A stretch of 64,000 bases of DNA. Source: Ichthyophis bannanicus. Its lineage: Eukaryota > Chordata > Amphibia > Gymnophiona > Ichthyophiidae. The stretch is taken from assembly GCA_033557465.1 (NCBI GenBank), contig CM066039.1, forward strand, positions 398,927,440-398,991,439. Direction: 5' to 3'. Every line of letters starts with the position of its first letter. Position 1 is the first letter of the stretch. This document shows positions 54,085 to 64,000 of the stretch, in pieces. The translations under genes were made by a program, and so were the position numbers. The notes under the pieces were generated by a model that saw only the letters and a list, made by a program, of their open reading frames with translations, was not told the DNA's origin and ran no database searches.

Positions 54085-54720
54085 GCATTCCCCTGCTATC
54101 TATGGAAAATCTTCCATATACAGTTCAAACTTCTCTTACTGACTTGCAAGAACACTCATTCTGCAACTTCTCATTACCTTTCCTCTATTATCTCTCCCTA
54201 CGCTCAGGGCCGGCCCAAGAGTTTCTGCTGCCCCAGGCAGAAAAGTCTCAGCCATGCTCCCCCCCCCTCCATGCTGAACCGCCCTCGCACGCTGCCGCCT
54301 AGCCCATCTAGTGGATGGCCCAGCACTGCCTTCATTCTCCTCAGGAACTATCAGATAAGTCACTCTTTAACTTTGTTCTTCTCTTCCACCGCCAGCTCCC
54401 TACTCTGATCCTTCCACTTTGCTGTGCCATATGCCTGGAAAAGACTTCCTGAGTCATTACATCATGCTCTGCCGCTGGTCCTATTCAAATCCAGGCTAAA
54501 AGGCCTACCTTTTTGAGGATGCTGTTACATCCTAACCCCTTATTGTCCTGTTCAGAATCCATGTTGGTTTTAACCATTTCCCACAATGAATAAGACTTTA
54601 ATTTCTTATTTGTCCTGTTTGTCTGTATTAATAGCTTACAAACTCTGTTGAGCATGGATTATCTCCTACATGTATGTGTATGTAAAGTGTTGCATACGTC
54701 TAATAGCTCTATAGAAATAA
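54085..54720 (+). pseudogene. LINE 3' fragment (L2/Rex-like) in element H
   Basis: It encodes LWKIFHIQFKLLLLTCKNTH, then a C-terminal stretch with MPGKDFLSHY and KAYLF, typical of the ends of L2-like LINEs. About 54208-54340 is a separate insertion (GGGCCGGCCCAAGAG...), which I cannot name. Confidence 0.5.
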
Positions 54721-56452
54721 GTAGTAGTTTACAGACAAGCAGGGAAGATGCAGGCATACTTGGTGATTTCAAAGTCAAGGCTCACTAAAAGCACAATTAC
54801 TTACCTGTAACAGGTGATCTCCGGAACAGCAGGAATTAGTCTTCACATATGGGAGACGTCGCCGACGGAGCCCGCACGGGAATGCTCCCCAGCATCCAAT
54901 CAGAAAGCCTTTGGGAGCATCCCCCGCGCCTGCGCGGTAGCTTCCTGCCCTTCCTACTGCCTCAACCCCAGTTGAGTTTCATAGCTGAGCCAGAAGGAGA
55001 GGAGAGGAAGGAATAGAGAGAAAGAGATACAACTCCTAGGGGAGGTGGGCGGGTTGTGAAGACTAATTCCTGCTGTTCCGGAGATCCAGGAACAAGCAGG
55101 AATGAGTCTTCACATATGGGGACTCCCTAGCTGAGGATGCCCAGGGGAGATCCCGTAAGCCTGGCCCAGGACGGGATGGCATTTGCCCAACCTGAATCCC
55201 CGGCATCCCCCGAGGGATGGAGGGTAGGAGTTGAGAAGAGAGGAACAGCAAAACCCAAAGACTACAGGGAGAGTAGTCATGAGAATGCATGGAAGCATCA
55301 TTAAAGTTTTAATGAATTAATGACTTAGTACCATGTAGAGCTTACCTACTGAGTTGTAGGAAGTAGGACTGTGATGGAGGTACTGTAGACGCAGTAGCGA
55401 GGTCTTCAAGGGAACTTCACCGCAGCAAGGAGGAAGTTCCAAATCCAGAAGGCCAGGAGATCCAGGAGTCAGCTGGGTCAGGAGAAGGACGGCAGGTCTT
55501 CAAGGAAGCTTTATGCAAAGCTGAGCACTCCCTTAGGAGCAGAGTCCATAACTCAGAGGACTAACAGTAGAAGACTGGCCGATCTGGATAGCCTATTCCG
55601 GAGAAGAGTAAGGGTGTACCCCGGAGCAGAAGGAGTACACAGTCTGCCCTAGCGAAGAGATAGGGAGACAAGGGTCTGAACCTCCGGGAGGAGGGCATAA
55701 CTGAAAATAGAAGCTGTTGACTTCACAGCAGTAGAGTACAACCAGTCCGAGGGCCGATCTAAGGAATAGGCAGGCGGACTGGCCGGACCCCAGAGGAGGG
55801 GGGGGGGGCGTGAGTACCGGCCATTGGGAAAAAAAATAGGCGGCAGAACACAGGCACTGTGGGCATCCCCCAAACTGCGCCTATCGAGCAGGTGATATCT
55901 GGCATATCTAGGCCGTTGGGCATGGAGAACGCCCCACCCCGGCACTAACGCAGGTACGCCGAGGAACCTACCTCCATGAGCATAACACTGGTAAGGCGGA
56001 CCTGCCAGTGATCCACAGAACGTCCACCTGGGGAGGTGGCGTCAAGATCCGTCCGGGAGAGGGATCTATTCCGGTGGAACAAGGGCAGATCGGCGAACGA
56101 ACAGCACGGTAGCGTGAAGGACAGAGGATAGCATCAGTCCGGAAGAACACACCAGGGGGCTTGAGGCCCTATAGGTGTCCCCAGGACCTGCACGCAGAAA
56201 CTCGCCCCCCGCACTAATCGGGGGACATGAGGGCATAGTCCTTGGTAAGCATTGGGGGACTATAGCGGCTGGAAGGAAAATTCCGGTATGGAAGCAATCA
56301 GCAGGGGAATACTGGCCGAGAAGGGTTCGGGGACGTACCTAAGGGTAAGCCAGTTGACCGTGGGCCAGAGCTATCATGGAGTAGAAGTGGTCTCCCTCTA
56401 CCAACGGAAGGAGAATACCTGAACCCCTGGATAAGCTCCCAAACCATTTGCC

Positions 56453-57374
56453 CTACTGAACGAGCCCCAGAGTAAAGCTCAATTGTAAACTTCTGGTAAG
56501 AAGGTAAATTGCAGGCAGCCGCCCACCGGAGCCTAAAACTGCTTGGTATGAGTACTGGCGCGGGCCCAGGAACTTCAACCCAGGGTGAGGGGTCCCTTGC
56601 TTGGGCGCACCTGGCGGGTGGGCGGAGGGGTGACATTTCCTCTTCCTAGGGAAGGAGGGCCTGGTGAGGCACGCACCACCGCCGGGGGGAAGCCGGGCCC
56701 TAGGATGGCTTCTAACGCTGGGAAGGTTAGTGAAGCACTGCGCGACCTGACGTAAGGCTTCGCTATTGAAGAGGTGATCTCTGTCACAGGGAGAATTACG
56801 CCTGCAACCATGCTGTACGGCGTGCTCTAATGGCAACAGCAGAGCATCTGCTGACCGACAGGAAGGAGTCTAGAGAAGCACAAGAAAGGAACCCAGAGAT
56901 ATTCCTGCAGTGATAAAGAAGCAAGGAATATTCAAAGGCCTTGGTTGCAGACAAGAAGGGAGACAGAGATAATCTCTCGGTGACCTCCCGGAGCGACAGA
57001 CTCATATAAAAAATATATGAAATAATCCTGGAAGCCAGCATAGACGTTTGGAAGGTTTGACGTCCTACGGTATCTAGCGTCTTCGATGCGCGGCCTGGAG
57101 GGCGAGAAGAATGCTTATCCTTGCTTCCAGCCTTCCTCAGTGCCGATTCCACCACAATGGAACGATGTGGAAGCTGGTGCTGCCGAAAACCCGGGGAGGG
57201 GGGCACCCGATACAGAGCATGCATCGCAGTCGACGGTGCCGGAACCCTCAAAGGCGACCGCCAAGCCCCCAGCAGGAGATCCTGCAGGGAGGGATGCAGA
57301 GGAAGCATCACGGCGGCCCATTCCGCAAGGCCTGGAGTTAGGTCCGGGATAGGGATGGCCAGCAAGTCCACCAT
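56453..57374 (-). pseudogene. Gag C-terminal part of element E
   Basis: 192 residues are open from 57374: MLPLHPSLQDLLLGAWRSPL, HRSIVVESALRKAGSKDKHS, YIFYMSLSLREVTERLSLSP. A second piece (56836 downward) carries DHLFNSEALRQVAQCF. The same order occurs in B, C and D. It is capsid-like by position; the frame changes near 56800. Confidence 0.6.
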
Positions 57375-57696
57375 GTCAAGGAGGAAATTCTGAAAAGACG
57401 GCTCTCCCAGAGGGGCTATGCCGTGGGAGGCGGTGGCGGGAGAGGCCGCCAGGGCACCGAGAAGCCTCTCCGGGCTGATGCCCGAAGGGCAGAGGAGGGG
57501 ACCAACAGCCCCGGACCGGGGTAGTCAACATGGGGTCGTCGGCTCCTGGAATTGATTCCAAGCTAGGCATCGAAAGGGTCAATGGCACCGACAGAGCCGC
57601 CGGAATCGGCCCCGAACCCGGGGGCGGCGCTGCCCCCGGCAACTGAAGCAGTTCCGTGGCAGCCGGAGGGCAGTGGCCAACGATCTCCGCTCTGCG

Positions 57697-59480
57697 TCAC
57701 GGGAGGGGACAGGGGCCGATCCCGAGACGTGTCGTGGCCAAGTCTTCGAGGCTGGATACTGATTCCAGGCTGGGCATCGAACCGAGCGATAAGATAAACT
57801 CCCTTCTAGAGGGCCCCGGCGGGGGCGGCCGCGCTGGCGGTGCTGATCCCGGGGAGCGGATCGGAACCGCGTCGATCGGCGTTGCAAGCATCAAGGGCCC
57901 CCGAGGACGAAGCTCGGTGGAGAGGGGGTCATACGACGCCGATGTCGGGCGGCGGGCACTGCCAGATGCCGGGCCCTCTCGAGCCCGCCTGACCCGGAGG
58001 GAAATCCTTCTGGGGCATACGACCCGTCCGAGGGTACCCAGGTTGCCCGACGACGAGCCCCTTGCGGGGAGGGAAGTGCAAAACTCCTGCGCCGACGCCG
58101 GGGTACCGTTGCGGGACGGCGCGGATCCAGGCTGGATCGAAGCTATCAAAGACCCCGGGGCCCCCCTTTCTCGAAAAGGGCGGGGCCCTCGACAGCTGCG
58201 ACAATGCCGGGGGGGGGGGGGGGGTCGCCCGTCTGGGGCTGATCGACATACCCCGAGGCTTCCGGGGAAGGCCAACGGCGGTCCCTGGCGCTCGATGCCC
58301 CTGCCATCTCCGGCAGAGCGGTGCCGCGCAAACCCGGTACCACCCTCGCGCAGAGCTGGGATACCGGCAACCCAGCGCGGGTCGAAGCGACCGGCCCCAA
58401 AGGGAGCGAGGCTAGATGACCATCCCCGGCGAAGAGTGGAACCATCGACGCCGACGCGCCCGAAGCAGGTACCACCTCCGCGGATGGCCTGAACGTAGGG
58501 CCGCCAGACTGTCAAGTCGGTCGGCCCTAGAGCTGCCAAGGGCAGCGGCAGGTGATCCCCGGTGGGGAGCGGGTCACTCGACACCGAAGGGTCGGCACCG
58601 CCGGAAGCGGATACCACCCCCGTAGGAACGCCATACCGGCAGGAGCCGGTCGGCCCCGAGGACTGCGGCTGACAGCCCCCGGTGAGGAGCGGAACGCTCG
58701 ACACCGACGCGGACGTCAAGTGGTCGGCACCACCCATAGCGGATACCACCCCCGCGCATGGCAGGGATGAAAGAACGCCAGACTGGACCAATTCGATCGG
58801 CCCCGGACGATCCTCGGTGAGGAGCTGAACGCTCGACACCGACGCCGGGGGGTCTGCACCGCCCAGAGCGGATACCACGCCCGAGCGTGGCTTGGATATA
58901 GGGAGGTCAGACTCGGTCGAGTCGATCAGCCCCGGAGGCGCCGAGGACACCAGCTGACAATCCCTGGCGAAGAGTGGGACACTCGACACCAGCGCCGATG
59001 CCAGGGAATCGGCACCGCTCGAAGCGGGTACCTCCCTCGAGCACGGCTCGGGAATTTTCTGTGAGGAGCGAACCCCAGGAACATTCCGAAACCCCGTAGA
59101 TGCTTTGGAGCCCGAGGACACCCGTCGGGGTCTAGTAGCCAAGGGGGACTTGAGGGGTTGGCCGGAGCCGTCACCATGCCACGCATGAGACTCGCCCCGC
59201 AAGACTTGGCCAGTCTTAACAGACTGTTGCGTGGTTACCTGATCCTGGAGAGAAGAAAAACCTGATGACCGCGCCTTGGGCGTGAAAACGTCAGAGGGAT
59301 ACCTGAAAAAGGGAAGGTCTTCTCCCGACACTGTAGCCCGGAGGACCTGGGGGGAAAAGGGTCAGGCCCCAAACAAGAGAGGCACCAGGCATTGGAGTCC
59401 ATGTGGAAAACTAAGTCCCCGCAGTGAGGGCACTTCTGGGGCTCCATGCTGTAAGCCCGGTAGGCCTCGGCGCCCAGAGG
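57697..59480 (-). pseudogene. Gag N-terminal part of element E
   Basis: The first piece (about 59445 downward) has MEPQKCPHCGDLVFHMDSNA, then WCLSCLGPDPFPPR, a Cys-rich finger as in all DIRS gags here. A 544-residue frame (59331-57697) follows in another frame. It is very rich in Ser, Gly, Pro and Val and contains repeated units such as GVVSASGGADP and TSASVSSVPLLTG. The G run at 58209-58224 lies inside it. Confidence 0.6.
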
Positions 59481-59807
59481 GAAAAATGGTCCCGCTCGGC
59501 GACGAAAAATAAGTGAGAAAAGAAAAACAAAAGGGGCACAGAGGTGCTGCTGTCGGCAGGAAAAGCCGCAACTACAGAAACAAGAAAAAAAAAAGGTGAA
59601 AAGTTCTGCGGTGGCAGGAGGGATGTCCTGCCTGCTCCGCGGAAAACGAAAAACTGGGGAGAGGCAGTAGGAAGGACAGGAAGCCACCACGCAAGTGCGG
59701 GGGATGCTCCCAAAGGCTTTCTGATTGGATGCTGGGGAGCATTCCCGTGCGGGCTCCGTCGGTGACGTCTCCCATATGTGAAGACTCATTCCTGCTTGTT
59801 CCTGGAA

Positions 59808-60960
59808 ATTGAAATTGGTTGGCAACCTGAGGACAGTAAGGGCAGTCAGATGAATTGATGACTGAATTAGTGAGCAAAAAAGTTACGGAGAACCACCTGA
59901 CTGAAGACATTTGGCTTCTTCACAAGACAATTCAAGCAGAAGTATTTAATGAAAGTATGAACAGAGGACAAGGCTGTAGCCTTGAAGATGTCCAGGGTGG
60001 AAGTCACATGAAAGTTGGCAATGGAAGCAGTTATTATCCTGAAGTGGTAAATGCTAATTCTTATTCTATCAGGTGACTCTGTTGGAATTGCAATAGCAAA
60101 GGTCGATGCAATTGGAGACCCAATTTGAGAGAATGCACTTGATAGAGTGGGCACGCAGGATTATTTGGGTTGAATGTGACAAACAAGTGGGAGATTTTCT
60201 GGTGGTCCTTTGTGTAGCAGAGATAGTATAGAAGGGTGCATTTGTAGTTGAGGATGTGCAGAGCTGCCTCTACCTGTTTGGCGTGCTGCTTGGAGAGGAA
60301 GATAGGGAGCCGACTGAAATTTAACTCAGAGATGACTTGTAAGAGGATGGGTGTAGAGGTCTACGCTGTTGGGCAAGAACCGAGTGTAGGGGTAAGAATG
60401 GATGAGAGCATTATGACATTGTCTCCACACAAATGTATATAGTTAAATTGTTTTCATACTAATGTATATAGTTACCTATTTAATGTAAATAAATATGTAC
60501 CACTTCTGTACAATTGAAAATTTGTGTTCTCTGTATACTGCATTTGATCTAGTGGAAAATGCAGTATAAACATTTCCAACAAACAAACTAGGAACACCAT
60601 CTTCCATTTGAGATATTTGAGGGGTGCCAATCCCATGAGGAAGAAGGGAACTGACTGAGGATGACATTGATTTCCCAGGCCAGAGGGAGTCATGTAGGAA
60701 GGTTTCATGTTCATGAGGACGTGCATGAAGCAAGTCACCAGTGAGTGGATAGATACCATGACCACATCAGTGGCAGATGGATAAGTGGCAAAGGCCAAAA
60801 AATGTAGTCTTACAGAGGGATCTTAAGCCCTAATTTGGAAAAATGATGGGATGCTAGTAGACTACTGTGGTTCAGTGCATAAAACGGGTCCACTTGAGCT
60901 TGTTAAGGCTTTTCTAAAGGCCAGGATATGGATAGTGCTTTGAACTAGTTTAAGCTTTTT
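59808..60960 (-). pseudogene. Tyrosine recombinase remnant of element H
   Basis: The minus strand encodes, with breaks, HSLVTCFMHVLMNMKPSYMT and LKYLKWKMVFLVCL (60.8-60.6 kb), matching the element B block around FMRSLLL and LKFLTWKVIFLI. Then comes TLDIFKATALSSVHTFIKYF (about 59990-59930), matching the C-terminal Tyr region of A and B. An L2-type tail (60410-60590) interrupts it. Confidence 0.55.
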
Positions 60961-60984
60961 CATAGAGTGATCGCATTTGATTTA

Positions 60985-61557
60985 ATAAATGGTAGCAAGA
61001 AGCAACAAGCAGTCAAGAAATCAGACGCATTGCTCTTGGCAGAATGGCTATGAAAGGCCTAGATAAGATTCTCAAGAGCAGAGATGTCTCTCTCCATACA
61101 AAGATTCGACTTGTTCAAGCCATGGTATTTTCAACATCATATGGATGTGAAAGCTGGACAGCGAAAGAGATAGGAAGAAAACTGATGCCTTTGAATTATG
61201 GTGCTGGCGGCGAATACTGTGTATACCATGGACTGCCCGAAGAACAAACCAGTCGGTACTAGAGGAGATGATCAAACCTAAGCTTTCTTTAGAAACTCAG
61301 ATGACAGGACTGACTTTCATACTTTGGACACATCATGCGAAGAGAGAGATTAAAGACATTATGCTTGGCAAGATAGGTCAACGCAAAAAAAAAAAAAAGA
61401 GGAAGGCCAGCAATGAGATGGATCGATACAATAACAGCAGCTATGGGTACCAGTCTGTCAACCATGAGCCGCCTGACTGAAGACCGAACACAATTTAGGA
61501 TAGCTATCCAGAGGGTCGCCATGAGTCGACTCCGACTCGACGGCACTTAACAGGATG
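60985..61557 (+). pseudogene. RTE/BovB-like LINE 3' end
   Basis: It encodes AMKGLDKILKSRDVSLHTKI, RLVQAMVFSTSYGCESWTAK and a decayed R-V-P-W-T-A-R-R-type block (VYHGLPEEQTSRY), which is the conserved C-terminus of RTE/BovB reverse transcriptases. The 3' end ATGAGTCGACTCCGACTCGA followed by CGGCACTTAACAGG is the family's typical tail. A poly-A-like run at 61386-61400 lies inside. It is 5'-truncated and broken. Confidence 0.75.
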
Positions 61558-62433
61558 GCAAGGAAATCCAATTTTCAAAAAAGAGAGACTATGATAAAAT
61601 GGAGGAAAACAAGAAAAAAACTAAAAGGAGCAGCTGCAAAGGTTAAAGATTTACATCAAGCATTGGCGTTGTTGAAAAATATACTATCTTGGAAGCCCAG
61701 ACTGTATTCCATGATTTCAGAAAAATGGAAGGCCAAAAAATTGCCAGCATGATTTAAAGGCGAGGTCAGAAAGGCTGTTGTAGCCAAAAAAGCATCTTTT
61801 AGGAAATGGAAAAAAAAGAGCCAAATGACAACAGGAAACATAAGTACTAGCAAGTTAGATACAAGGCACTGATAAGGCAGGGAAAAGCAAATTTGAAAGA
61901 CAACAAACCCACAACCTTACTGTGGAAGCAAAAACACATTAAAAAGATGAGAGTATATTCATAGCAAAAAAACTGTAAGAGTCAATTGGACCACTGGCTG
62001 ATAGAGGGGTAAAATGGGCTCTAAGGGAGGACAAGGCCATAGCAGAGAGACAATGAATTTCTTTGCTTCGGTCTTTACTGAAGAAGATATAAGACGTTAC
62101 CCATGCTTGAAGTGGTATTTAAAGGCAATATAGTGGAAGAATTGAAACAAATATCAATAAACCAAGAAGATGTATTATAAGTATTTGATAAACTGAAGAG
62201 TAGTAGACCGGATGGTATAAATCCAAGGGTGTTAAAAGAATAGAAAGATGAGATTGCAGATCTACTATTGGTAATCTGTGAACCATTATTAAAATCATAT
62301 GTAGTACCTAAAGATTGAAGAATAGCTAATGTAACACCAATTTTGAAAAAGGGTTCCAGGGATGATCCAGGAAACTACAGACCGTTGGGCCTGACATCAG
62401 TACCATGCAAAATGCTAGAAACCATTATAAAGG
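61558..62433 (+). pseudogene. CR1 LINE fragment
   Basis: It includes FFASVFTEEDIRRYPCLKW, SSRPDGINPRVLKE, LKKGSRDDPGNYRPLGLTSV and KMLETIIKE, CR1 reverse transcriptase blocks with several stops. It is cut off at 62433 by the DIRS fragment. Confidence 0.7.
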
Positions 62434-63485
62434 AGCTTCCGGTGACATCACCGAGGGCAATGAAGGAATAAGCTCAGAGCTCCGCAAAACCCCCATTGGG
62501 CGTCGATGTCCCGGTGGTCGGGGCAGATGCACTGGTGAGACTGGCAATCAGTGCCCGCTGCTGTTCCATGAAGGCAGCCAAGCTGCACTCCAAGGCCGTC
62601 AACCTGAGTCCGAGCTCAGGAGACTCAGCGGGCCCTGACGGTGTCGGGCCCGACACTGGCTCCCCTGGGAGGAGAGTCCACGAGGACTCCATCTCCACAT
62701 GAGGTTGTTTTGCAGGCCTCTGACTCCGAAGACCCAGGACGGCGCTCGGGGCTATGCGACTTGGCCCTCGAGGAGCCAAGTGCGTCCGACGCCACCCTCG
62801 CAGGTTTTTTCTTCTTGCGATGCTCCTGCGAGGTAGACCCCCTCTCAGAGGAGCCTCGGAGCCGGAGTCCCGAGATATCAAGGCCTCTGACGGAGTCAGA
62901 AGATTCTTTCCTTTTTGTGCTGCCGACTCCTCAACGCCTTCGAGGACATTTTCCCCACACGGGTCACAGATTGGGTCATGATTTGGTCCGAGGCACCGGA
63001 GGCAGCAGTAATGTGTGTCGGTGAGAGACATAAGTTTCTTACACCGATCACACTTTTTAAACCCGCTGACAGCCATCGTGGGAAAAAGGGCCCCTGCGAG
63101 GTCAAAAAAAAGACAGGGTTGCCAGTGAAAACAGAAAAAGTGGCGCGTATGCTAGTCACTAAGGACAAAAAACAAAAAAAGAAGTGCGGGCTCGATACCG
63201 ATGTATCGGGCCCAGGTGGGAAAGGGAAACTGGCGAACCGAAGAAAACGGGTCCACGCAGAACAAAATCAACTTTTTCCTTGGGTGAAAACGAAACACGT
63301 CCGTCGGGCTCCGTGGAAAAAATGAAGACTGAGCAAGATGGCACCCTTGGGCAGGAAGGGGACCACACAAGCACGCTGCATTCCCAAAGGCTTTCTGTGA
63401 AAGCTGGGTTAATGCTCCACATGGGGGCTCAGTCGGCGCTGACGTCACCCATATGTGAGGACTTACTTCCTGCTTGGTCCTGGAG
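62434..63485 (-). mobile_element. DIRS 5' fragment, element A subfamily
   Basis: The right terminus (GTCGGCGCTGACGTCACCCA, ending CTTGGTCCTGGAGAA at 63487) and the first part of gag are present. The 200-residue frame at 63076-62474 starts MAVSGFKKCDRCKKLMSLTD, then CCLRCLGPNHDPICDPC, near identical to element A. It ends abruptly at the gag middle, with no left terminus. The flanking CR1 pieces are from different parts of CR1, so the locus is rearranged or truncated. Confidence 0.75.
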
Positions 63486-63860
63486 AAGTTAGGGCATCCC
63501 AATAGAGAGGTTCCAGTAAACGTAACCCAGATGCCTTTAAACAGACAGAGCTGAAAGATTCCAAATTACCCCTGTCAACTGATAACCAGATTGTTAATAT
63601 GAACAAAATACAAGCTCTGAAATCCCTGTATGCAAAAGTAGTCTAAAAAATAAAATGGGAGACTTAGAATATAGCACTGAATGAAAGGTTAGATGCAATT
63701 GGCATCTCAGAGACCTGGTGGAAGAAGGACAAACAACGGGATACTGCGATATACAAATTATATCGCAATGAAAAGGTAGAACAAATCAGTGGAGGGGTTT
63801 TGCTCTATGTTAGAAATGGCATTGAGTCAAAGAGGATAAAGGTTTTGCAGGAAACAAGGT
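63486..63860 (+). pseudogene. CR1 endonuclease fragment
   Basis: It encodes GISETWWKKDKQRDTAIYKL, then SGGVLLYVRNGIESKRIKVL. The S-E-T-W motif and the GGV-L-Y-V block are CR1 AP-endonuclease signatures. It has no start, and it is cut at about 63860. Confidence 0.65.
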
Positions 63861-64000
63861 GCAATTAGACTTACCTGCTAATTGTTGTTCCTTGAGGAAC
63901 TCCAGTCTAGTCCCAAACCTCTGGGGTTGTGCTCCTCCTCCAGCAGCTTGGAGACTGAGAACGTCACTCTTGTGATGACAATGGTACATAAGCACAGGAA
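63861..64000 (-). mobile_element. Left terminus of another DIRS-like element (window edge)
   Basis: CAATTAGACTTACCTGCTAA, then TTGTTGTTCCTTGAGGAACT and CCAGTCTAGTCCCAAACCTC, has the same plan as the DIRS left ends here (ACTTACCTG, then a C-C-T-x-x-x-GAA-C block) but a different sequence. The rest is outside the window. Confidence 0.4.

Larger units (their letters stand above)
54791..59807 (-). mobile_element. DIRS-type element E, gag-only, GC-rich
   Basis: About 5.0 kb. The left end is GCACAATTACTTACCTGTAA and the right end CTGCTTGTTCCTGGAA. In the terminal repeats the palindrome centre is shortened (GACGTCGCCGACGG; inverse at about 59754-59770). The internal complementary region (about 55065-55120) keeps mainly the right-end part. 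Gag covers 56.45-59.5 kb. I find no RT or recombinase in the remaining 1.3 kb. It is much richer in CpG than C and D, so it looks the youngest of the three. Confidence 0.8.
53867..60960 (-). mobile_element. Older DIRS-type element H, split by L2 and element E
   Basis: The left terminus is AAGCAGAGTTATTGCCTGTAA, then CAGAGTTCTCCATAGATAG. A possible internal complementary region lies near 54722-54790. The recombinase remnant is at 59808-60960. Element E (54791-59807) and a LINE piece (54085-54720) sit inside it. Its termini belong to a different subfamily from A-E. Confidence 0.45.

Noticed and set aside
57656..58492. 278-residue plus-strand frame in DIRS element E
   Set aside because: Antisense of gag in a CpG-rich region; no domain and no conservation in C or D.

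Overview
This is vertebrate nuclear DNA made almost entirely of transposable elements. The mixture is DIRS-type tyrosine-recombinase retrotransposons, CR1 and L2 LINEs, an RTE/BovB-like LINE end, tRNA-headed SINEs with L2-like tails, solo LTRs, a Harbinger-type MITE, a hAT end and a protein-coding DNA transposon. This suits an amphibian, and the DIRS load makes a caecilian a reasonable guess, but the species is inference. The only candidate host coding sequence is one short exon near 52.6 kb.

Layout. 1-8.7 kb: hAT end, L2 and CR1 pieces, a solo LTR (1146-2572), and an intact 2.84-kb DNA transposon (3682-6517) set in old DIRS and CR1 remnants. 8.75-18.05 kb: a second solo LTR split by DIRS element D (9494-17295), which itself carries a SINE, an L2 and a third solo LTR of the same family. 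18.3-20.6 kb: Harbinger MITE, SINE, CR1. 20.6-44.5 kb: one DIRS element (B) opened by four insertions: an L2-type tail, a CR1 (which holds an L2 tail, which holds the nearly complete DIRS element A), a gag-only DIRS (C), and a nearly full-length L2 LINE with about seven 142-bp tandem units at its 5' end. 44.6-48.5 kb: a CR1 carrying a SINE and a second, broken copy of the DNA transposon. 48.5-53.8 kb: old repeats and the exon candidate. 53.9-61 kb: an older DIRS (H) split by gag-only DIRS element E. 61-64 kb: RTE/BovB-like end, CR1 pieces, a DIRS 5' fragment and the edge of another DIRS-like terminus.

The main candidate for an undescribed system is the transposon at 3682-6517 and 45392-48201. 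It has a TAA target duplication in both copies, ends starting CACAGG, long imperfect inverted subterminal regions, and a 575-residue protein. That protein's Asp / CxxC / HxxxxH / Glu layout matches the RAG1-Transib-CMC transposase plan, including a 19-residue spacing from the second Asp to the CxxC. Second in interest is the L2 LINE with tandem 5' units, analogous to mouse L1 promoter monomers. Third is a group of DIRS elements (C, D, E) that keep gag but have no recognisable reverse transcriptase or recombinase.

All boundaries were read by eye. Those with target duplications or empty-site alignments are good to a base or two; old fragments are good to tens of bases.
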